Both the position numbers and the translations under genes were made by a program. The notes under the pieces were generated by a model, which saw nothing but the letters and a program-made list of their open reading frames with translations, searched no databases and was not told where the DNA came from. DNA of 64,000 nucleotides, taken from Enterobacter wuhouensis (GTDB taxonomy: Bacteria; Pseudomonadota; Gammaproteobacteria; Enterobacterales; Enterobacteriaceae). Location: contig NZ_SJOO01000004.1 in the NCBI RefSeq assembly GCF_004331265.1, forward strand, positions 483,378-547,377, written 5' to 3'. How positions within the stretch are numbered: the first letter of the stretch is position 1; every line of letters starts with the position of its first letter. Shown here piece by piece: positions 11,305 to 22,990 of the stretch.

Positions 11305-13236
11305 ATGATCAGTTTTTTCCGCCGTGCAGGTCTGGGCACTAAGCTATCGCTGCTAACCGGTGTGAGTGTCGCCACGTTATTTCTGCTTTTCACTTTTCTG
11401 CTCAGCCATAAAGCCAGCCAGCAGCTTGAAGAACTTGCGGTAGAAGACCTGCATAATCAGTCCACCGGCATGGTCGATATGGTGCAGATGTTTGATACCA
11501 GCCTGAGCGAAGAGGTCGAGAGCTACACCCGGCTGTTTACCACCTTTATACCTCAGCCACTGAATATTAATGACAGCCAGACCCAGACCATTAACGGGTT
11601 AAACGTCCCCCTTCTGAAAGGAGGCGATACCGGGCTACATGAAAATAATGCCTTTTCTGACGATTTTCTGAACCGTACGGGAGCCATCTCTACCCTGTTT
11701 GTGCGCAGCGGCAACGATTTTGTTCGCGTAGCCACTTCCCTGCGCAAAGAGAACGGCGAGCGCGCCATGGGTACCGTTCTGGACACCGCCAGCCCGGCCT
11801 TTGCCGCAGTGAACAAAGGCGAGGTCTACCGCGGTCTGGCGCTGCTGTTTGGCAAACGCTACATCACCCAGTACCAGCCGGTAAAAAACAGTGAAGGTCA
11901 GGTCATCGGGATCATCTTCGTCGGGGTAGATATCACTCACTCCTGGAACGTCATGCGCGAGAAAATCCTGAATCGCCATCTGGGCGAGAGCGGGCACTTC
12001 TTTGTACTGGATCGCAGCAACGGTAAAACGCGTGGACAATACCTGTTCCACGCCAGCGAAGAGGGGCAGTTGCCAAAGTGGGATGCCGCGACGCAGCAGC
12101 AGCTTTTGAGCGATAAATCCGGCACGCTGGAGCGCGTAAGCGATGACGGCCGCACGCTGAAAATGGTCTATACGCCGCTGCCCGGCTGGAACTGGACCAT
12201 CGTGGGTGAAGTGGATAAATCGGTCCTGCTCTCAAGCGTTAACACGATGCGCGACCGTTTCCTGCTGGCAGGCGTGGTGTTGTCAGTTCTCTTTGCCGGG
12301 CTGTTTGTCGTTATTATTCGCCGGATGCTCACCCGCCCGCTGCGGAACGTGATCGAACTGGCCCGCCAGTATGCGGCAGGCGATCTGCGTTCCAGCCTGC
12401 CCGTGACCCGCCAGGATGAGGTCGGCCAGCTGATTGACGCCATCAACGGCATCGGCGCTGGACTGCAAAAAATGGTCCTGCAGGTTCGCGAAGCCGCCGG
12501 TGAAATCCACATGGGCACTAACGCCCTGGCAGCCGATACCGGCGAAATTTCCGAACAGATCAACAAGCAGGCCAGCAGCGTGGAAGAGACGTCAGCCAGC
12601 ATGGAACAGCTGGCCGCTACCGTGCAGCAAAACGCCGCCAATATGGAGCAGACGCAGCTGCTGGTGAGCGAAACCTCGCGTGCGGTGCATCAGGGCGGCG
12701 AGACGGTGACCAACGCGGTCACCACCATGGATGATATTCGCGACGCATCGAAACGTATTGAAGACATTACCCGCGTGATTGAGTCCATCGCGTTCCAGAC
12801 CAATATTCTGGCGCTTAACGCGGCGGTCGAAGCGGCACGCGCGGGCGAGCATGGCAAAGGCTTCGCCGTGGTCGCACAGGAGGTTCGCGCCCTGGCGGCG
12901 CGCAGCGCTAACGCGGTGAAGGAAATTGAGCAGCTGATTGGCGACACGCTGAATAAAGTAAGCGAAGGCCACGCCTTGTCCGAGCAGACGCGGCTGGCGA
13001 TGGATTCCATCATCGTGCATATCGATAACATCAGTCAGCTGGTCACCGAGATCAACCACGCTTCCCGCGAGCAATCCGCCGGGATCGGTCAGGTGAATCT
13101 CGCCATGACGCACATTGGCGAAGCGTCGCACATCAACGCCGATCGCGTCTCGCGCAGCGAGCAGACCGCCCAAACGCTGCGCGAGAAGGGTTCGCACCTC
13201 ACCCGTCTGGTGAGCCTGTTCCAGCTCAAAGGCTAA
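11305..13236 (+). CDS. Methyl-accepting chemotaxis protein (periplasmic Cache sensor)
   Basis: The 643-residue transducer has TM1 at about residues 14-33 and a large periplasmic region with Cache-like features ([39 protein letters not shown]). TM2 is at about 318-338. A HAMP domain follows ([21 protein letters not shown]) and then the methyl-accepting signalling domain. Its hairpin tip carries [20 protein letters not shown] and [13 protein letters not shown]. It ends LVSLFQLKG without the NWETF-type CheR/CheB tether. The ligand is unknown. E. coli K-12 has no receptor here. Its stop overlaps that of convergent aidB by 3 bp. Confidence 0.93.
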   Translation: MISFFRRAGLGTKLSLLTGVSVATLFLLFTFLLSHKASQQLEELAVEDLHNQSTGMVDMVQMFDTSLSEEVESYTRLFTTFIPQPLNINDSQTQTINGLNVPLLKGGDTGLHENNAFSDDFLNRTGAISTLFVRSGNDFVRVATSLRKENGERAMGTVLDTASPAFAAVNKGEVYRGLALLFGKRYITQYQPVKNSEGQVIGIIFVGVDITHSWNVMREKILNRHLGESGHFFVLDRSNGKTRGQYLFHASEEGQLPKWDAATQQQLLSDKSGTLERVSDDGRTLKMVYTPLPGWNWTIVGEVDKSVLLSSVNTMRDRFLLAGVVLSVLFAGLFVVIIRRMLTRPLRNVIELARQYAAGDLRSSLPVTRQDEVGQLIDAINGIGAGLQKMVLQVREAAGEIHMGTNALAADTGEISEQINKQASSVEETSASMEQLAATVQQNAANMEQTQLLVSETSRAVHQGGETVTNAVTTMDDIRDASKRIEDITRVIESIAFQTNILALNAAVEAARAGEHGKGFAVVAQEVRALAARSANAVKEIEQLIGDTLNKVSEGHALSEQTRLAMDSIIVHIDNISQLVTEINHASREQSAGIGQVNLAMTHIGEASHINADRVSRSEQTAQTLREKGSHLTRLVSLFQLKG

Positions 13237-14855
13237 CCGACTCTGCCGGTAGCGCGCAGCAGCAGGTCCGTTTTGACCTGCTCGCTCATCAGCGTTCCGC
13301 CCCGGGTATCCAGCATCATGCGGCACCACGCCTGCGCTACGGGCGGCGACGCGTGCCGCAGCATCTGGCTTCCCGCCCCCAGCAAAAAGAGCTGCTGAGC
13401 GATCTCCCTGCCCTGCGCCTCCTGGGGTTTACGCAGCTTTTGCTGAAGCTGCCGCCAGCTGCGATCGAAGTGCCTGTCCTGCCCTTTTACCTGAGCAAAA
13501 TCATCGGCAAGCAGGTCGAGCATACCGGGCTGCTTCGCCAGCACGCGCAGAACGTCCAGGCACATGATATTGCCGGAGCCCTCCCAGATGCTGTTGACCG
13601 GCATCTCACGGTACAAACGCGGAAGCTCGCTCTCTTCGCAATACCCCATACCGCCCAAAACCTCCATCGCCTCCGCGACAAAGGGGATACCGGCTTTGCA
13701 CACGCTAAATTTTGCCGCCGGGGTAAACAACCGCGCCCAGGCCGCCTCGAGCGGATCGGCGCGCTTATCCCACGCGCGCGCCAGGCGGAACAGCAGCGAC
13801 GTCTGCCCCTCCAGCACAAGCGCCATACGGCTTAAGACCTCGCGCATTAACGGCTGATCGATAAGGTTTTTGCCGAAGGTCTGCCGCTGATGGGCATGGT
13901 ACAGCGCCACCGACAGCGCCCGACGCATCAGCCCGTGGCTGCCCAGCGCGCAGTCAAAGCGCGTCAGGCCGCCCATCTTGAGGATTTGTCGAACGCCTTC
14001 CCCCTCTTCCCCCAGCAGCCAGCCGGAGGCATCGAGAAACTCCGCCTCGCTGCTGGCGTTTGAGCGATTCCCGAGCTTGTCCTTCAGGCGCTCCAGCCGC
14101 ACGGCATTGCGTTGCCCGTCAGGCAGAAAGCGCGGCACAAAAAAGCAGGATAGCCCGCCCTTAGCCTGCGCCAGCACCAGGTGCGCATCGCTTTGCGGCA
14201 CGGAGAAAAACCATTTATGCCCCACCAGCCGATAGCTGCCGTCACTGCATCTTTCCGCTTTGGTGGTGTTGCTGAGCACGTCCGAGCCGCCCTGCTTTTC
14301 CGTCATCCCCATACCGATCAGCAGGCCGCGCTTTTGCGCGCCCGGCGCGAGGTGCGGATCGTAGCGATCGCTGAGCAGGGGCGTAAGCCAGTCATGGAAC
14401 GTTTTCGGGAGCGCCTGCTGCAGCAGCGGTGTCGCGGCAAACGTCATGGTGGCGGGACACAGCGTGCCGGCTTCAACCTGCGCATGCAGCACAAAGCGTG
14501 CGGCCCGAGCGACAAACGATCCTTTACGCGCCTCCTCTTCCCACGCCAGATTATGCACGCGGTTCGCACAGAGCCCCTGCATCAGCAGATGCCATGCCGG
14601 ATGGAAACGCACGTCGTCCAGCCGTTCGCCCGCGGCATCATACCGCAGCAGCTCCGGCGGATTCACGTTCGCCAGCCTGCCCAGCTCCAGCGACTCCGCC
14701 GTGCCTAACTGCTGCCCAATGCTCGCAAGGAGCTCGATATCCCACTCGGCCCCTTCGCGGGCAACTGCATCACGCAGGGCGCAGTCAGAGAGGAAAAGGT
14801 TGCTGTTAGAAAGCGGTGCAGGTTGATTGAAAACGGTGTGCGTCTGCCAGTGCAT
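13233..14855 (-). CDS. aidB: AidB, acyl-CoA-dehydrogenase-like alkylation-response protein
   Basis: The ATG at 14855 gives a 540-residue flavoprotein starting [19 protein letters not shown], the family start. The upstream extension to 14930 has no support. Key segments are [12 protein letters not shown] (FAD/substrate region), [32 protein letters not shown] and [20 protein letters not shown]. coli AidB is part of the Ada adaptive response and binds DNA. It is one residue shorter than E. coli AidB. It is bordered by the chemoreceptor and an MHS transporter instead of its E. coli neighbours yjfN and yjfC. Confidence 0.95.
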   Translation of the reverse strand: MHWQTHTVFNQPAPLSNSNLFLSDCALRDAVAREGAEWDIELLASIGQQLGTAESLELGRLANVNPPELLRYDAAGERLDDVRFHPAWHLLMQGLCANRVHNLAWEEEARKGSFVARAARFVLHAQVEAGTLCPATMTFAATPLLQQALPKTFHDWLTPLLSDRYDPHLAPGAQKRGLLIGMGMTEKQGGSDVLSNTTKAERCSDGSYRLVGHKWFFSVPQSDAHLVLAQAKGGLSCFFVPRFLPDGQRNAVRLERLKDKLGNRSNASSEAEFLDASGWLLGEEGEGVRQILKMGGLTRFDCALGSHGLMRRALSVALYHAHQRQTFGKNLIDQPLMREVLSRMALVLEGQTSLLFRLARAWDKRADPLEAAWARLFTPAAKFSVCKAGIPFVAEAMEVLGGMGYCEESELPRLYREMPVNSIWEGSGNIMCLDVLRVLAKQPGMLDLLADDFAQVKGQDRHFDRSWRQLQQKLRKPQEAQGREIAQQLFLLGAGSQMLRHASPPVAQAWCRMMLDTRGGTLMSEQVKTDLLLRATGRVG

Positions 14856-15049
14856 GCTGTCTCCCTCCTTCGTTGGCAATGAACCTAAGTATGGACAGAC
14901 CGCGTTTACGCTGCATGGGAGTGGGGTCACATGCTGGCAATCTCACTGATATCATTCGTGAAATAGCTCACAGAACATAAGAATAAACTATTTTGTGACT
15001 TCGATTTTGTTGAATAATTTATTCTTACTCCCTTCACGAGAGGATCGTT

Positions 15050-16324
15050 ATGCAACGGGATGCGCACAAGCGTGCATTAATTGCAGGCTCCATTGGTAAT
15101 TTCATCGAGTGGTATGAGTTCGCGGTTTACGGTTTTCTGGCGACCGTCATTGCGAAAAACTTCTTCCAGCTTGAAGGGGAGACGGGGCTGACCAGCCTGA
15201 TCCTCACCTACGCCTCGTTTGCCATCGCCTTCTTCTTCCGCCCGCTGGGCGCGGTGGTGTTTGGCCGCATTGGCGACCGGATAGGCCGTAAGCCAACGCT
15301 CATTATCGCACTGGTGCTGATGACGCTGGCCACCGCCGCCATCGGCCTTGTGCCGGTCTACGCTAGCATCGGCATTGCCGCACCGCTGATCGTGACGCTG
15401 CTGCGCATCCTGCAGGGGCTTTTCGCGGGCGGCGAGTACGGGGGCGCAGTCTCATTGATGACGGAATTCGCCCCGCGCGGCAAGCGTGGGCTCTATGGCG
15501 CGTGGCAGTCCTTTACCGTGGCGCTGGGGTTGCTGGCGGGCGCAGGCATCGTCGCGCTGCTCTCCGCTCTACTTACGCCTGAAGCCCTGCACGACTGGGG
15601 CTGGCGCATTCCGTTCTTCCTGGCGCTGCCGATGGGCGTCGTTGCGCTGTGGCTTCGGGTCAGCATGGAGGAGACCCCCAGCTTTGTGCAGCAGCAGGAT
15701 AAACCGGCTGTCGCTCAGGCGGATACTGCCGCCACGCTCCGGGCCATCGTGATGGGGATTGGTCGCGTGATGGTGTGGTCTGCGGCGGGGTACACCTATC
15801 TGGTGATTATGCCGACCTATCTGCAGTCGGCGCTGCACACGGGCTTTAACCAGGCGCTGTTAATCGCGGTGATTTCGAATATCGGTTTTGCCCTGACGAT
15901 TATTCCGTCGGGGATCCTAAGCGACAGGATCGGACGCCGTACGGTAATGATCATCGCCACCGTGCTGTTGCTGATCCTCGCCCTGCCGCTGCTGAAAATC
16001 CTGCAGGCGGAGTCCAGCACGCTGGCAGTGAAGGCTGTTGTGGTGCTGATTGCGGGCGGTCTGGTCGGGATGCTGGCGGGGCCGGGCCCGGCAATGCTAT
16101 CTGAGATGTTCCCGACGCGCGTGCGCTATACCGGGCTGGGGCTGGCCTATTCACTGTCGAACGCGATTTTCTCGGGATGTGCTGGGCTGATTATCACCGG
16201 GCTGATTAAGCAGACGGGCAACCTGGATATTCCGGCGTATTACGTGATGGCGACGGCGGTAGTAAGTATTTTCGCACTGATGACGCTGAGGAAGGATGAC
16301 CATTTGCGGTCTTTGGAGGAGTGA
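15050..16324 (+). CDS. MFS transporter, metabolite:H+ symporter (MHS) type
   Basis: The 424-residue, about 12-helix permease begins MQRDAHKRALIAGSIGNFIEWYEF, the signature N-terminus of the ShiA/ProP/KgtP-like MHS family. The MFS loop motif FGRIGDRIGRKPTL appears after helix 2 and again as LSDRIGRRTVM after helix 8. RILQGLFAGGEYGGAVSLM marks helix 4. The substrate is unknown, but relatives take up organic acids or osmolytes. The ATG follows GAGAGGATC. It is divergent from aidB over 194 bp and stands where E. coli carries the yjfI-yjfC genes. Confidence 0.88.
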   Translation: MQRDAHKRALIAGSIGNFIEWYEFAVYGFLATVIAKNFFQLEGETGLTSLILTYASFAIAFFFRPLGAVVFGRIGDRIGRKPTLIIALVLMTLATAAIGLVPVYASIGIAAPLIVTLLRILQGLFAGGEYGGAVSLMTEFAPRGKRGLYGAWQSFTVALGLLAGAGIVALLSALLTPEALHDWGWRIPFFLALPMGVVALWLRVSMEETPSFVQQQDKPAVAQADTAATLRAIVMGIGRVMVWSAAGYTYLVIMPTYLQSALHTGFNQALLIAVISNIGFALTIIPSGILSDRIGRRTVMIIATVLLLILALPLLKILQAESSTLAVKAVVVLIAGGLVGMLAGPGPAMLSEMFPTRVRYTGLGLAYSLSNAIFSGCAGLIITGLIKQTGNLDIPAYYVMATAVVSIFALMTLRKDDHLRSLEE

Positions 16325-16342
16325 GTTTGTCACCGTCTGGTG

Positions 16343-16375
16343 CCCTCACCCCGGCCCTCTCCCACGGGGAGAGGG
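16343..16375. repeat. Palindromic repeat, CCCTCTCCC/GGGAGAGGG family (copy 1)
   Basis: CCCTCACCCCGG is followed by a CCCTCTCCC-ACG-GGGAGAGGG hairpin. It lies just after the MHS transporter stop and before the rlmB terminator. Three related copies are at 17174, 52685 and, inside dsbD, 61147. Confidence 0.85.
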
Positions 16376-16382
16376 AGAAAAC

Positions 16383-16409
16383 ACTAAAGGCCGTCCTTTG
16401 GACGGCCTT
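16383..16409 (-). terminator. Terminator after rlmB (nsrR-rnr-rlmB operon end)
   Basis: Read leftward, arms AAGGCCGTC and GACGGCCTT (16401-16409 and 16387-16395) enclose a 5 bp loop and are followed by TAGTGTTTT. Confidence 0.75.
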
Positions 16410-16414
16410 GCTGT

Positions 16415-17149
16415 TTATTCTCCTCGCTGACGCACCGCTTCAAACAGGCAGATACCCGTCGCAACGGAAACGTTCAGGGACGACACGCTGCCCGCCATCG
16501 GGATGCTGATCAGCTCGTCACAGTGCTCGCGCGTCAGACGACGCATGCCTTCGCCTTCCGCACCCATCACCAGCGCCAGACGGCCCGTCATTTTGCTCTG
16601 ATACAGGGTATGGTCCGCTTCTCCGGCGGTACCCACGATCCAGACGTTCTCTTCCTGCAGCAAACGCATGGTGCGCGCCAGGTTGGTCACGCGGATCAGC
16701 GGGACGTTTTCCGCCGCGCCGCAGGCCACTTTCTTGGCCGTCGCGTTCAGCTGGGCTGAACGATCTTTCGGCACGATCACCGCATGCACGCCCGCCGCAT
16801 CTGCGCTACGCAGGCAGGCACCGAGGTTGTGCGGATCGGTAACGCCGTCCAGGATCAGGAAGAACGGGTAATCCAGTTCGGCAATCAGATCCGGCAGATC
16901 GTTTTCCTGGTACTGACGGCCCGGCTTCACGCGCGCGATAATGCCCTGGTGAACCGCGCCTTCGCTTTTCTCATCCAGGAACTGGCGGTTCGCCAGCTGG
17001 ATCACTACGCCCTGCGCTTCCAGCGCGTGGATCAGCGGCATCAGGCGTTTGTCTTCGCGCCCTTTCAGAATAAAGACTTCCTGAAAACGCTCCGGGGCGC
17101 GCTCCAGCAGGGCCTGCACCGCGTGGATGCCGTAAATCATTTCACTCAT
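16415..17149 (-). CDS. rlmB: 23S rRNA (Gm2251) 2'-O-methyltransferase RlmB
   Basis: The 244-residue SpoU/TrmH-family enzyme has an N-terminal L30e-like substrate domain (to about residue 75) and a C-terminal knotted SAM domain. The three SPOUT motifs are [27 protein letters not shown] and [19 protein letters not shown]. It methylates G2251 of 23S rRNA in the peptidyl-transferase P loop. It is the last gene of nsrR-rnr-rlmB, 63 bp after rnr with a palindromic repeat in the gap. Confidence 0.97.
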   Translation of the reverse strand: MSEMIYGIHAVQALLERAPERFQEVFILKGREDKRLMPLIHALEAQGVVIQLANRQFLDEKSEGAVHQGIIARVKPGRQYQENDLPDLIAELDYPFFLILDGVTDPHNLGACLRSADAAGVHAVIVPKDRSAQLNATAKKVACGAAENVPLIRVTNLARTMRLLQEENVWIVGTAGEADHTLYQSKMTGRLALVMGAEGEGMRRLTREHCDELISIPMAGSVSSLNVSVATGICLFEAVRQRGE

Positions 17150-17173
17150 TGATGGTTCTCGTAATAAATAATT

Positions 17174-17209
17174 CCCTCTCCCCTTAGGGGAGAGGGTCAG
17201 GGTGAGGGG
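17174..17209. repeat. Palindromic repeat, CCCTCTCCCC/GGGGAGAGGG family (copy 2)
   Basis: CCCTCTCCCC-TTA-GGGGAGAGGG plus the tail TCAGGGTGAGGGG lies 3 bp past the rnr stop, between rnr and rlmB in the operon. The mRNA would form a strong hairpin that could separate or stabilise the rnr transcript end. Confidence 0.88.
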
Positions 17210-17212
17210 AAA

Positions 17213-19657
17213 TTACTCCGCCTGCTGTTTCTTCGCCGCACGCTTCGCTTTGGTCGCGGCGGCTATTTTCTGGGTTTTAGCAGACGGCTTTTTCGCCGAG
17301 CGAGCCTCTTTCTTCGCCGCCTTAGGCTTCTGCTTCTTCTCGCCGCGGAAGGCGCTGTCCGGCTCGAAGTTCACCTTCTTGCCCGCCTGACGACGCTTGC
17401 CGCCGCCCGGTTTGCCGTTACCGCCCTTTTTCGCTTTCTCACGTTCGGTTTTGCCGACGTTACGCGGCGCGCGCTCGCTGGAGATCAGGCTGAAGTCGAT
17501 TTTACGGTCGTCCATGTTCACGGCTTCAACCTTCACTTCAACGCGATCGCCCAGACGGTAGGTCTGGCCGCCCGATTCGCCAATCAGGCGCTGACCGACC
17601 TGGTCGAAGCGGTAGTAGTCGTTATCCAGGCTGGAGACGTGCACCAGGCCGTCAATAAACAGCTCGTCCAGACGAACGAAGAAACCAAAGCCGGTCACGC
17701 TGGCAATCACGCCTTTAAAGACGTTGCCCACCTGATCCAGCATAAAGTCACACTTCAGCCAGTCCGCCACGTCGCGGGTGGCTTCATCAGCACGACGTTC
17801 CGCCATAGAACAATGCTGGCCCAGCTGGAGAACTTCATCCATGGAGTAGTGGTAGCCGCCGGTTTCGGTGGTGTTCCCTTTGTGACCCTGCTCCTGCGCC
17901 AGCAGATACTTGATCGCACGGTGCAGAGAAAGGTCAGGATAACGACGGATCGGCGACGTAAAGTGCGCGTAGGACTGCAGCGCCAGGCCGAAGTGACCGC
18001 GGTTTTCCGGATCGTAGATCGCCTGCTTCATGGAGCGCAGCAGCATGGTCTGCAGCATTTCTGCATCAGGACGATCGCCGATGGATTCCAGCAGCTCGGC
18101 GTAGTCGCGCGGCTCAGGCTTGTTGCCGCCCGGCAGCTCCAGACCGAGTTCGGCCAGCACGGAGCGGAACGACGTAATGGCTTCCGTGGTCGGCTTATCG
18201 TGAATACGGAACAGCGCAGGCTCTTTGGCTTTCTCAACGAAACGTGCCGCCGAGATATTCGCCAGGATCATACACTCTTCGATCAGCTTGTGCGCGTCGT
18301 TACGCTGGGTCTGCTCGATACGCTCAATGCGGCGTTCGGCGTTGAAGATGAACTTCGCCTCTTCGCTCTCAAACGAGATCCCGCCGCGTTCTTCGCGCGC
18401 CTGTTCCAGCGTTTTGTAGAGGTTATGCAGCTCTTCAATGTGTTTGACCAGCGGCGCGTACTGCTCGCGCAGATCCTGGTCGCCCTGCAGCATATGCCAG
18501 ACCTTGGTATAGGTCAGACGCGCGTGCGAGCTCATTACCGCTTCGTAGAACTTAAAGCCGGTTAAGCGCCCTTTGGTTGAGATGGTCATCTCGCAGACCA
18601 TGCAGAGACGGTCAACCTGCGGGTTCAGGGAGCACAGGCCGTTAGAGAGCACTTCCGGCAGCATTGGTACAACCTGAGACGGGAAGTAGACCGACGTACC
18701 GCGGCTGCGCGCTTCGTTGTCCAGCGGCGTATTCGGACGGACGTAATAGCTCACGTCCGCAATCGCCACCCATAACCGCCAGCCGCCGCCGCGTTTTTTC
18801 TCGCAGTATACGGCGTCATCGAAGTCGCGGGCGTCTTCGCCATCAATGGTCACCAGCGGCAGATCGCGCAGATCGACGCGGCCCACTTTGGACTCTTCCG
18901 GCACCTGTTCTTTTAGATCTTTGATCTGATCTTCAACGGCTTTCGGCCAGACGTAAGGGATCTCGTGGGTGCGCAGCGCCATATCAACGGCCATGCTGGT
19001 GCCCATGTTATCGCCAAGCACCTCAACGATTTTGCCGACGGCTTTGGTACGACGGGTTGGACGCTGGGTGAGTTCAACCACCACCACAAAGCCCATGCGC
19101 GCACCCATTACCTCTTCCGGTGGGATGAGGATGTCGAAGCTCAGACGACTGTCGTCCGGCACCACAAAGCCCACGCCCGCGTCGGTAAAGTAGCGGCCAA
19201 CGATCTGGCTGGTTTTCGGCACCAGCACGCGCACGACGCGCGCTTCACGGCGGCCTTTACGATCGGCGCCCAGCGGCTGCGCCAGGATCTGATCGCCGTG
19301 GATGCACATCTTCATCTGTTCGGATGAGAGGTACAGGTCGTCCTTGCGGCCTTCCACACGCAGGAAGCCAAAGCCGTCACGGTGGCCAATCACCACGCCC
19401 TTCAGCAGGTCGAGACGTTCTGGCAGCGCATAGCACTGGCGGCGGGTAAAGACCAGCTGCCCGTCGCGTTCCATAGCGCGCAGGCGGCGGCGAAGGGCTT
19501 CAATTTGCTCTTCACCTTCAATGTTTAATTCAACGGCAAGTTCTTCACGATTGGCGGGTTTTTCGCGTTTTGTTAAGTGTTCAATGATGAACTCGCGGCT
19601 GGGGATAGGATTCGCGTATTTTTCGGCTTCGCGTTCCTGGAAAGGATCATGTGACAT
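17213..19657 (-). CDS. rnr: Ribonuclease R
   Basis: The 814-residue 3'-to-5' exoribonuclease starts at the ATG at 19657 ([17 protein letters not shown]), after GGAGGAAC. Order: N-terminal winged-helix region, cold-shock domains, the RNB catalytic domain with [19 protein letters not shown] (metal aspartates), an S1 domain (about residues 640-725), and a lysine-rich tail ending [12 protein letters not shown]. It degrades structured RNA and matures tmRNA and rRNA. It is 38 bp downstream of nsrR. Confidence 0.97.
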   Translation of the reverse strand: MSHDPFQEREAEKYANPIPSREFIIEHLTKREKPANREELAVELNIEGEEQIEALRRRLRAMERDGQLVFTRRQCYALPERLDLLKGVVIGHRDGFGFLRVEGRKDDLYLSSEQMKMCIHGDQILAQPLGADRKGRREARVVRVLVPKTSQIVGRYFTDAGVGFVVPDDSRLSFDILIPPEEVMGARMGFVVVVELTQRPTRRTKAVGKIVEVLGDNMGTSMAVDMALRTHEIPYVWPKAVEDQIKDLKEQVPEESKVGRVDLRDLPLVTIDGEDARDFDDAVYCEKKRGGGWRLWVAIADVSYYVRPNTPLDNEARSRGTSVYFPSQVVPMLPEVLSNGLCSLNPQVDRLCMVCEMTISTKGRLTGFKFYEAVMSSHARLTYTKVWHMLQGDQDLREQYAPLVKHIEELHNLYKTLEQAREERGGISFESEEAKFIFNAERRIERIEQTQRNDAHKLIEECMILANISAARFVEKAKEPALFRIHDKPTTEAITSFRSVLAELGLELPGGNKPEPRDYAELLESIGDRPDAEMLQTMLLRSMKQAIYDPENRGHFGLALQSYAHFTSPIRRYPDLSLHRAIKYLLAQEQGHKGNTTETGGYHYSMDEVLQLGQHCSMAERRADEATRDVADWLKCDFMLDQVGNVFKGVIASVTGFGFFVRLDELFIDGLVHVSSLDNDYYRFDQVGQRLIGESGGQTYRLGDRVEVKVEAVNMDDRKIDFSLISSERAPRNVGKTEREKAKKGGNGKPGGGKRRQAGKKVNFEPDSAFRGEKKQKPKAAKKEARSAKKPSAKTQKIAAATKAKRAAKKQQAE

Positions 19658-19695
19658 GTCGGTTCCTCCGTTGTCAGCTCCGGTGGAAATTTTCT

Positions 19696-20121
19696 TCATT
19701 CCACCAGCAATAATTTATAAAGCGGTTGATTCTCTTCAACCAAATCGGCCAGCGTGTAGTTATCCAGTTCCTTGAGAAAACTTTGCACGGCCTTTGAAAG
19801 CGCCTGTTTCAGGCGGCAAGCGGGCGTGATGTGGCAGAACTCGCTGCTGCAGTTCACCAGAGACAATGGCTCCAGTTCACGTACCACATCCCCAACACGA
19901 ATACTCTGTGCCGGTTTACCAAGACGAATCCCCCCATTCTTCCCACGGACGGCAGCAACGTATCCGGCACGGCTAAGTTGATTGATTATTTTGACCATAT
20001 GATTACGGGACACACCGTAGACCTCTGTCACCTCAGAGATACTGGTCATCTTCCCATCGGGTAACGACGCCATATAAATCAGCGCGCGTAGGCCGTAATC
20101 GGTGAAACTTGTTAACTGCAC
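19696..20121 (-). CDS. nsrR: Nitric-oxide-sensing repressor NsrR (Rrf2 family)
   Basis: A GTG at 20121 gives the 141-residue family length starting [19 protein letters not shown]. The winged helix (about residues 28-50) includes [19 protein letters not shown]. Three cysteines for the NO-sensitive Fe-S cluster are in [16 protein letters not shown], the expected spacing (C-X5-C-X5-C). In E. coli NsrR represses NO-defence genes. It is the first gene of nsrR-rnr-rlmB. Confidence 0.95.
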   Translation of the reverse strand: MQLTSFTDYGLRALIYMASLPDGKMTSISEVTEVYGVSRNHMVKIINQLSRAGYVAAVRGKNGGIRLGKPAQSIRVGDVVRELEPLSLVNCSSEFCHITPACRLKQALSKAVQSFLKELDNYTLADLVEENQPLYKLLLVE

Positions 20122-20252
20122 ATCAACCTCAGGAAAAAGGGAAAACGCGGTCAAACCGCAGAGATATTCATTAATGATGATAAACCAGCCAGATAGTTGG
20201 CGGCTAATTTATTTGACAGACGGGGCGAAAAAGCGGAGATCCAGGAGCGGTC

Positions 20253-20278
20253 GCCGGATGGCGCTACGCTTATCCGGC
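20253..20278. repeat. REP element between nsrR and purA
   Basis: A short palindrome, arms GCCGGAT and ATCCGGC, with the classic GCGCTACGC-type centre of enterobacterial REP sequences. It is the main content of the 192 bp gap downstream of purA. Confidence 0.75.
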
Positions 20279-20313
20279 CTACGGGTTTCCCCGCAGGCCA
20301 GCAGTCACGAAGA

Positions 20314-21615
<1,302 letters not shown>

Positions 21616-21714
21616 TCAAAATCACCGATTGCTTAAAAATGGATTCTACCATCGCTTTTTCAGATATACAGCACTTTTTGACCCCAAAATATGCCATATC
21701 CGACCACTTTTTGA

Positions 21715-21912
21715 TCAGCCAATCGTTTTCCTCAACATGTAGTAGATCACGATACCGGCAACCACAAGACCGCCGCCAAAACGACGCAAAATATTATCCG
21801 GCAGCTGACTCATCGTCGCGATCATTCGACGCCAGGCTTTCGGATAGAGCATTGGCCCAAGTCCTTCCAGCACCAAAACCAGGGCCAGCGCGAGCCAGAT
21901 CGTTGAATTCAT
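21715..21912 (-). CDS. yjeT: YjeT, small inner-membrane protein (DUF2065)
   Basis: The 65-residue protein has two hydrophobic helices (about residues 4-21 and 46-60) around a basic middle (PKAWRRMIATMSQLPDNILRR). It is invariably found between hflC and purA in enterobacteria. Its function is unknown. Confidence 0.88.
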   Translation of the reverse strand: MNSTIWLALALVLVLEGLGPMLYPKAWRRMIATMSQLPDNILRRFGGGLVVAGIVIYYMLRKTIG

Positions 21913-21926
21913 TTTTATTCCTTATA

Positions 21927-21960
21927 AAAGAAAACCACCGCTCCGTTGGGAGCGGTGGTT
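21927..21960 (-). terminator. Terminator after hflC
   Basis: A 12 bp perfect stem (AACCACCGCTCC, 21933-21944, with its complement 21949-21960) has a 4 bp loop. Read leftward it is followed by TTCTTTTA. It would end or attenuate hfq-hflXKC transcription before yjeT. Confidence 0.85.
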
Positions 21961-21983
21961 TGAATACTCAAACGAGCCTGAGT

Positions 21984-22988
21984 TTATCGCGTTGCGTTGG
22001 CTGGCGTCTTCATATAACGGAAGAAATCGCTGTCCGGGCTGAGCACCATCACATCCTGGTTGCTCTGGAAGCTATTCTCGTACGCACGCAGGCTACGGAT
22101 AAAGGCGTAGAAGTCCGGGTCCTGGCTGAAGGCATCCGCAAACAGCTTCGCCGCTTCGGCATCGCCTTCACCGCGCAGGATACGGCCCTGACGTTCAGAC
22201 TCTGCAAGCGTCTTGGTCACTTCGTAGTCCGCAGCGGCACGCAGCTTCTCGGCCTCTTCCTGACCCTGTGAACGGTGACGACGGGCTACCGCTTCACGCT
22301 CGGCGCGCATACGGTTGTAGATCGCCTCGGACACTTCTGCCGGCAGGTTGATTTGCTTGATACGCACGTCAACGACTTCGATACCCAGCGCGGCCATACT
22401 GTTCGGGTTGATCACCGGCACTTTACCGTTGGTTTCAGCCTGAACGCGTTCAGCCGCTTTAGCAATTGCATCATCCGCCGCTGGCGTTTCTACTTCGTCT
22501 TCGGTGCCTGCAGAACCGGAGTTCAGCGCATCGCGCACTTCCAGCGTCAGACGACCGCGAGAGTCGGTAACGATGTCTTTCACGTCCAAACGACCGATCT
22601 CAGAACGCAGACGGTCAGAGAATTTACGTTTCAACAGCACTTCTGCCTGAGAAACGTCACCGCCGCCCGTTGCCAGGAAGTAACGGCTGAAATCACTGAT
22701 GCGCCATTTGATATAGGAATCAACGATCAGGTCTTTCTTCTCTTTGGTCACGAAACGATCAGCCTGGTTATCCATGGTCTGGATACGGGCATCAAGCGTT
22801 TTCACTGACTGAATGAACGGTACCTTGAAGTGCAGGCCCGGCTCGTAAATCACCGGACGCTTGTCGCCATCACGCACGACGCTGCTGAACTGGAACTTGA
22901 TCCCACGCTCGCCCTCTTTCACCACGAAGATCGAGGTGTAAAGCACGACCAGTACGATGATGATGATCGCAATAACTGACTTACGCAT
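21984..22988 (-). CDS. hflC: FtsH modulator HflC (SPFH protein)
   Basis: The 334-residue protein has an N-terminal membrane anchor (MRKSVIAIIIIVLVVLYTSIF) and a periplasmic SPFH/band-7 domain (about residues 20-240). A long helical region contains EAEKLRAAADYEVTKTLAESE and is followed by GEGDAEAAKLFADAF. With HflK it forms a large cage around the FtsH protease that controls membrane-protein and CII degradation. The start lies 2 bp from the hflK stop. Confidence 0.97.
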   Translation of the reverse strand: MRKSVIAIIIIVLVVLYTSIFVVKEGERGIKFQFSSVVRDGDKRPVIYEPGLHFKVPFIQSVKTLDARIQTMDNQADRFVTKEKKDLIVDSYIKWRISDFSRYFLATGGGDVSQAEVLLKRKFSDRLRSEIGRLDVKDIVTDSRGRLTLEVRDALNSGSAGTEDEVETPAADDAIAKAAERVQAETNGKVPVINPNSMAALGIEVVDVRIKQINLPAEVSEAIYNRMRAEREAVARRHRSQGQEEAEKLRAAADYEVTKTLAESERQGRILRGEGDAEAAKLFADAFSQDPDFYAFIRSLRAYENSFQSNQDVMVLSPDSDFFRYMKTPANATR

Positions 22989-22990
22989 CC

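Noticed and set aside
16321..16509. 62-codon frame after the MHS transporter
   Set aside because: It reads through the palindromic repeat and the rlmB terminator; LTPALSHGERE is a common spurious translation of this repeat.
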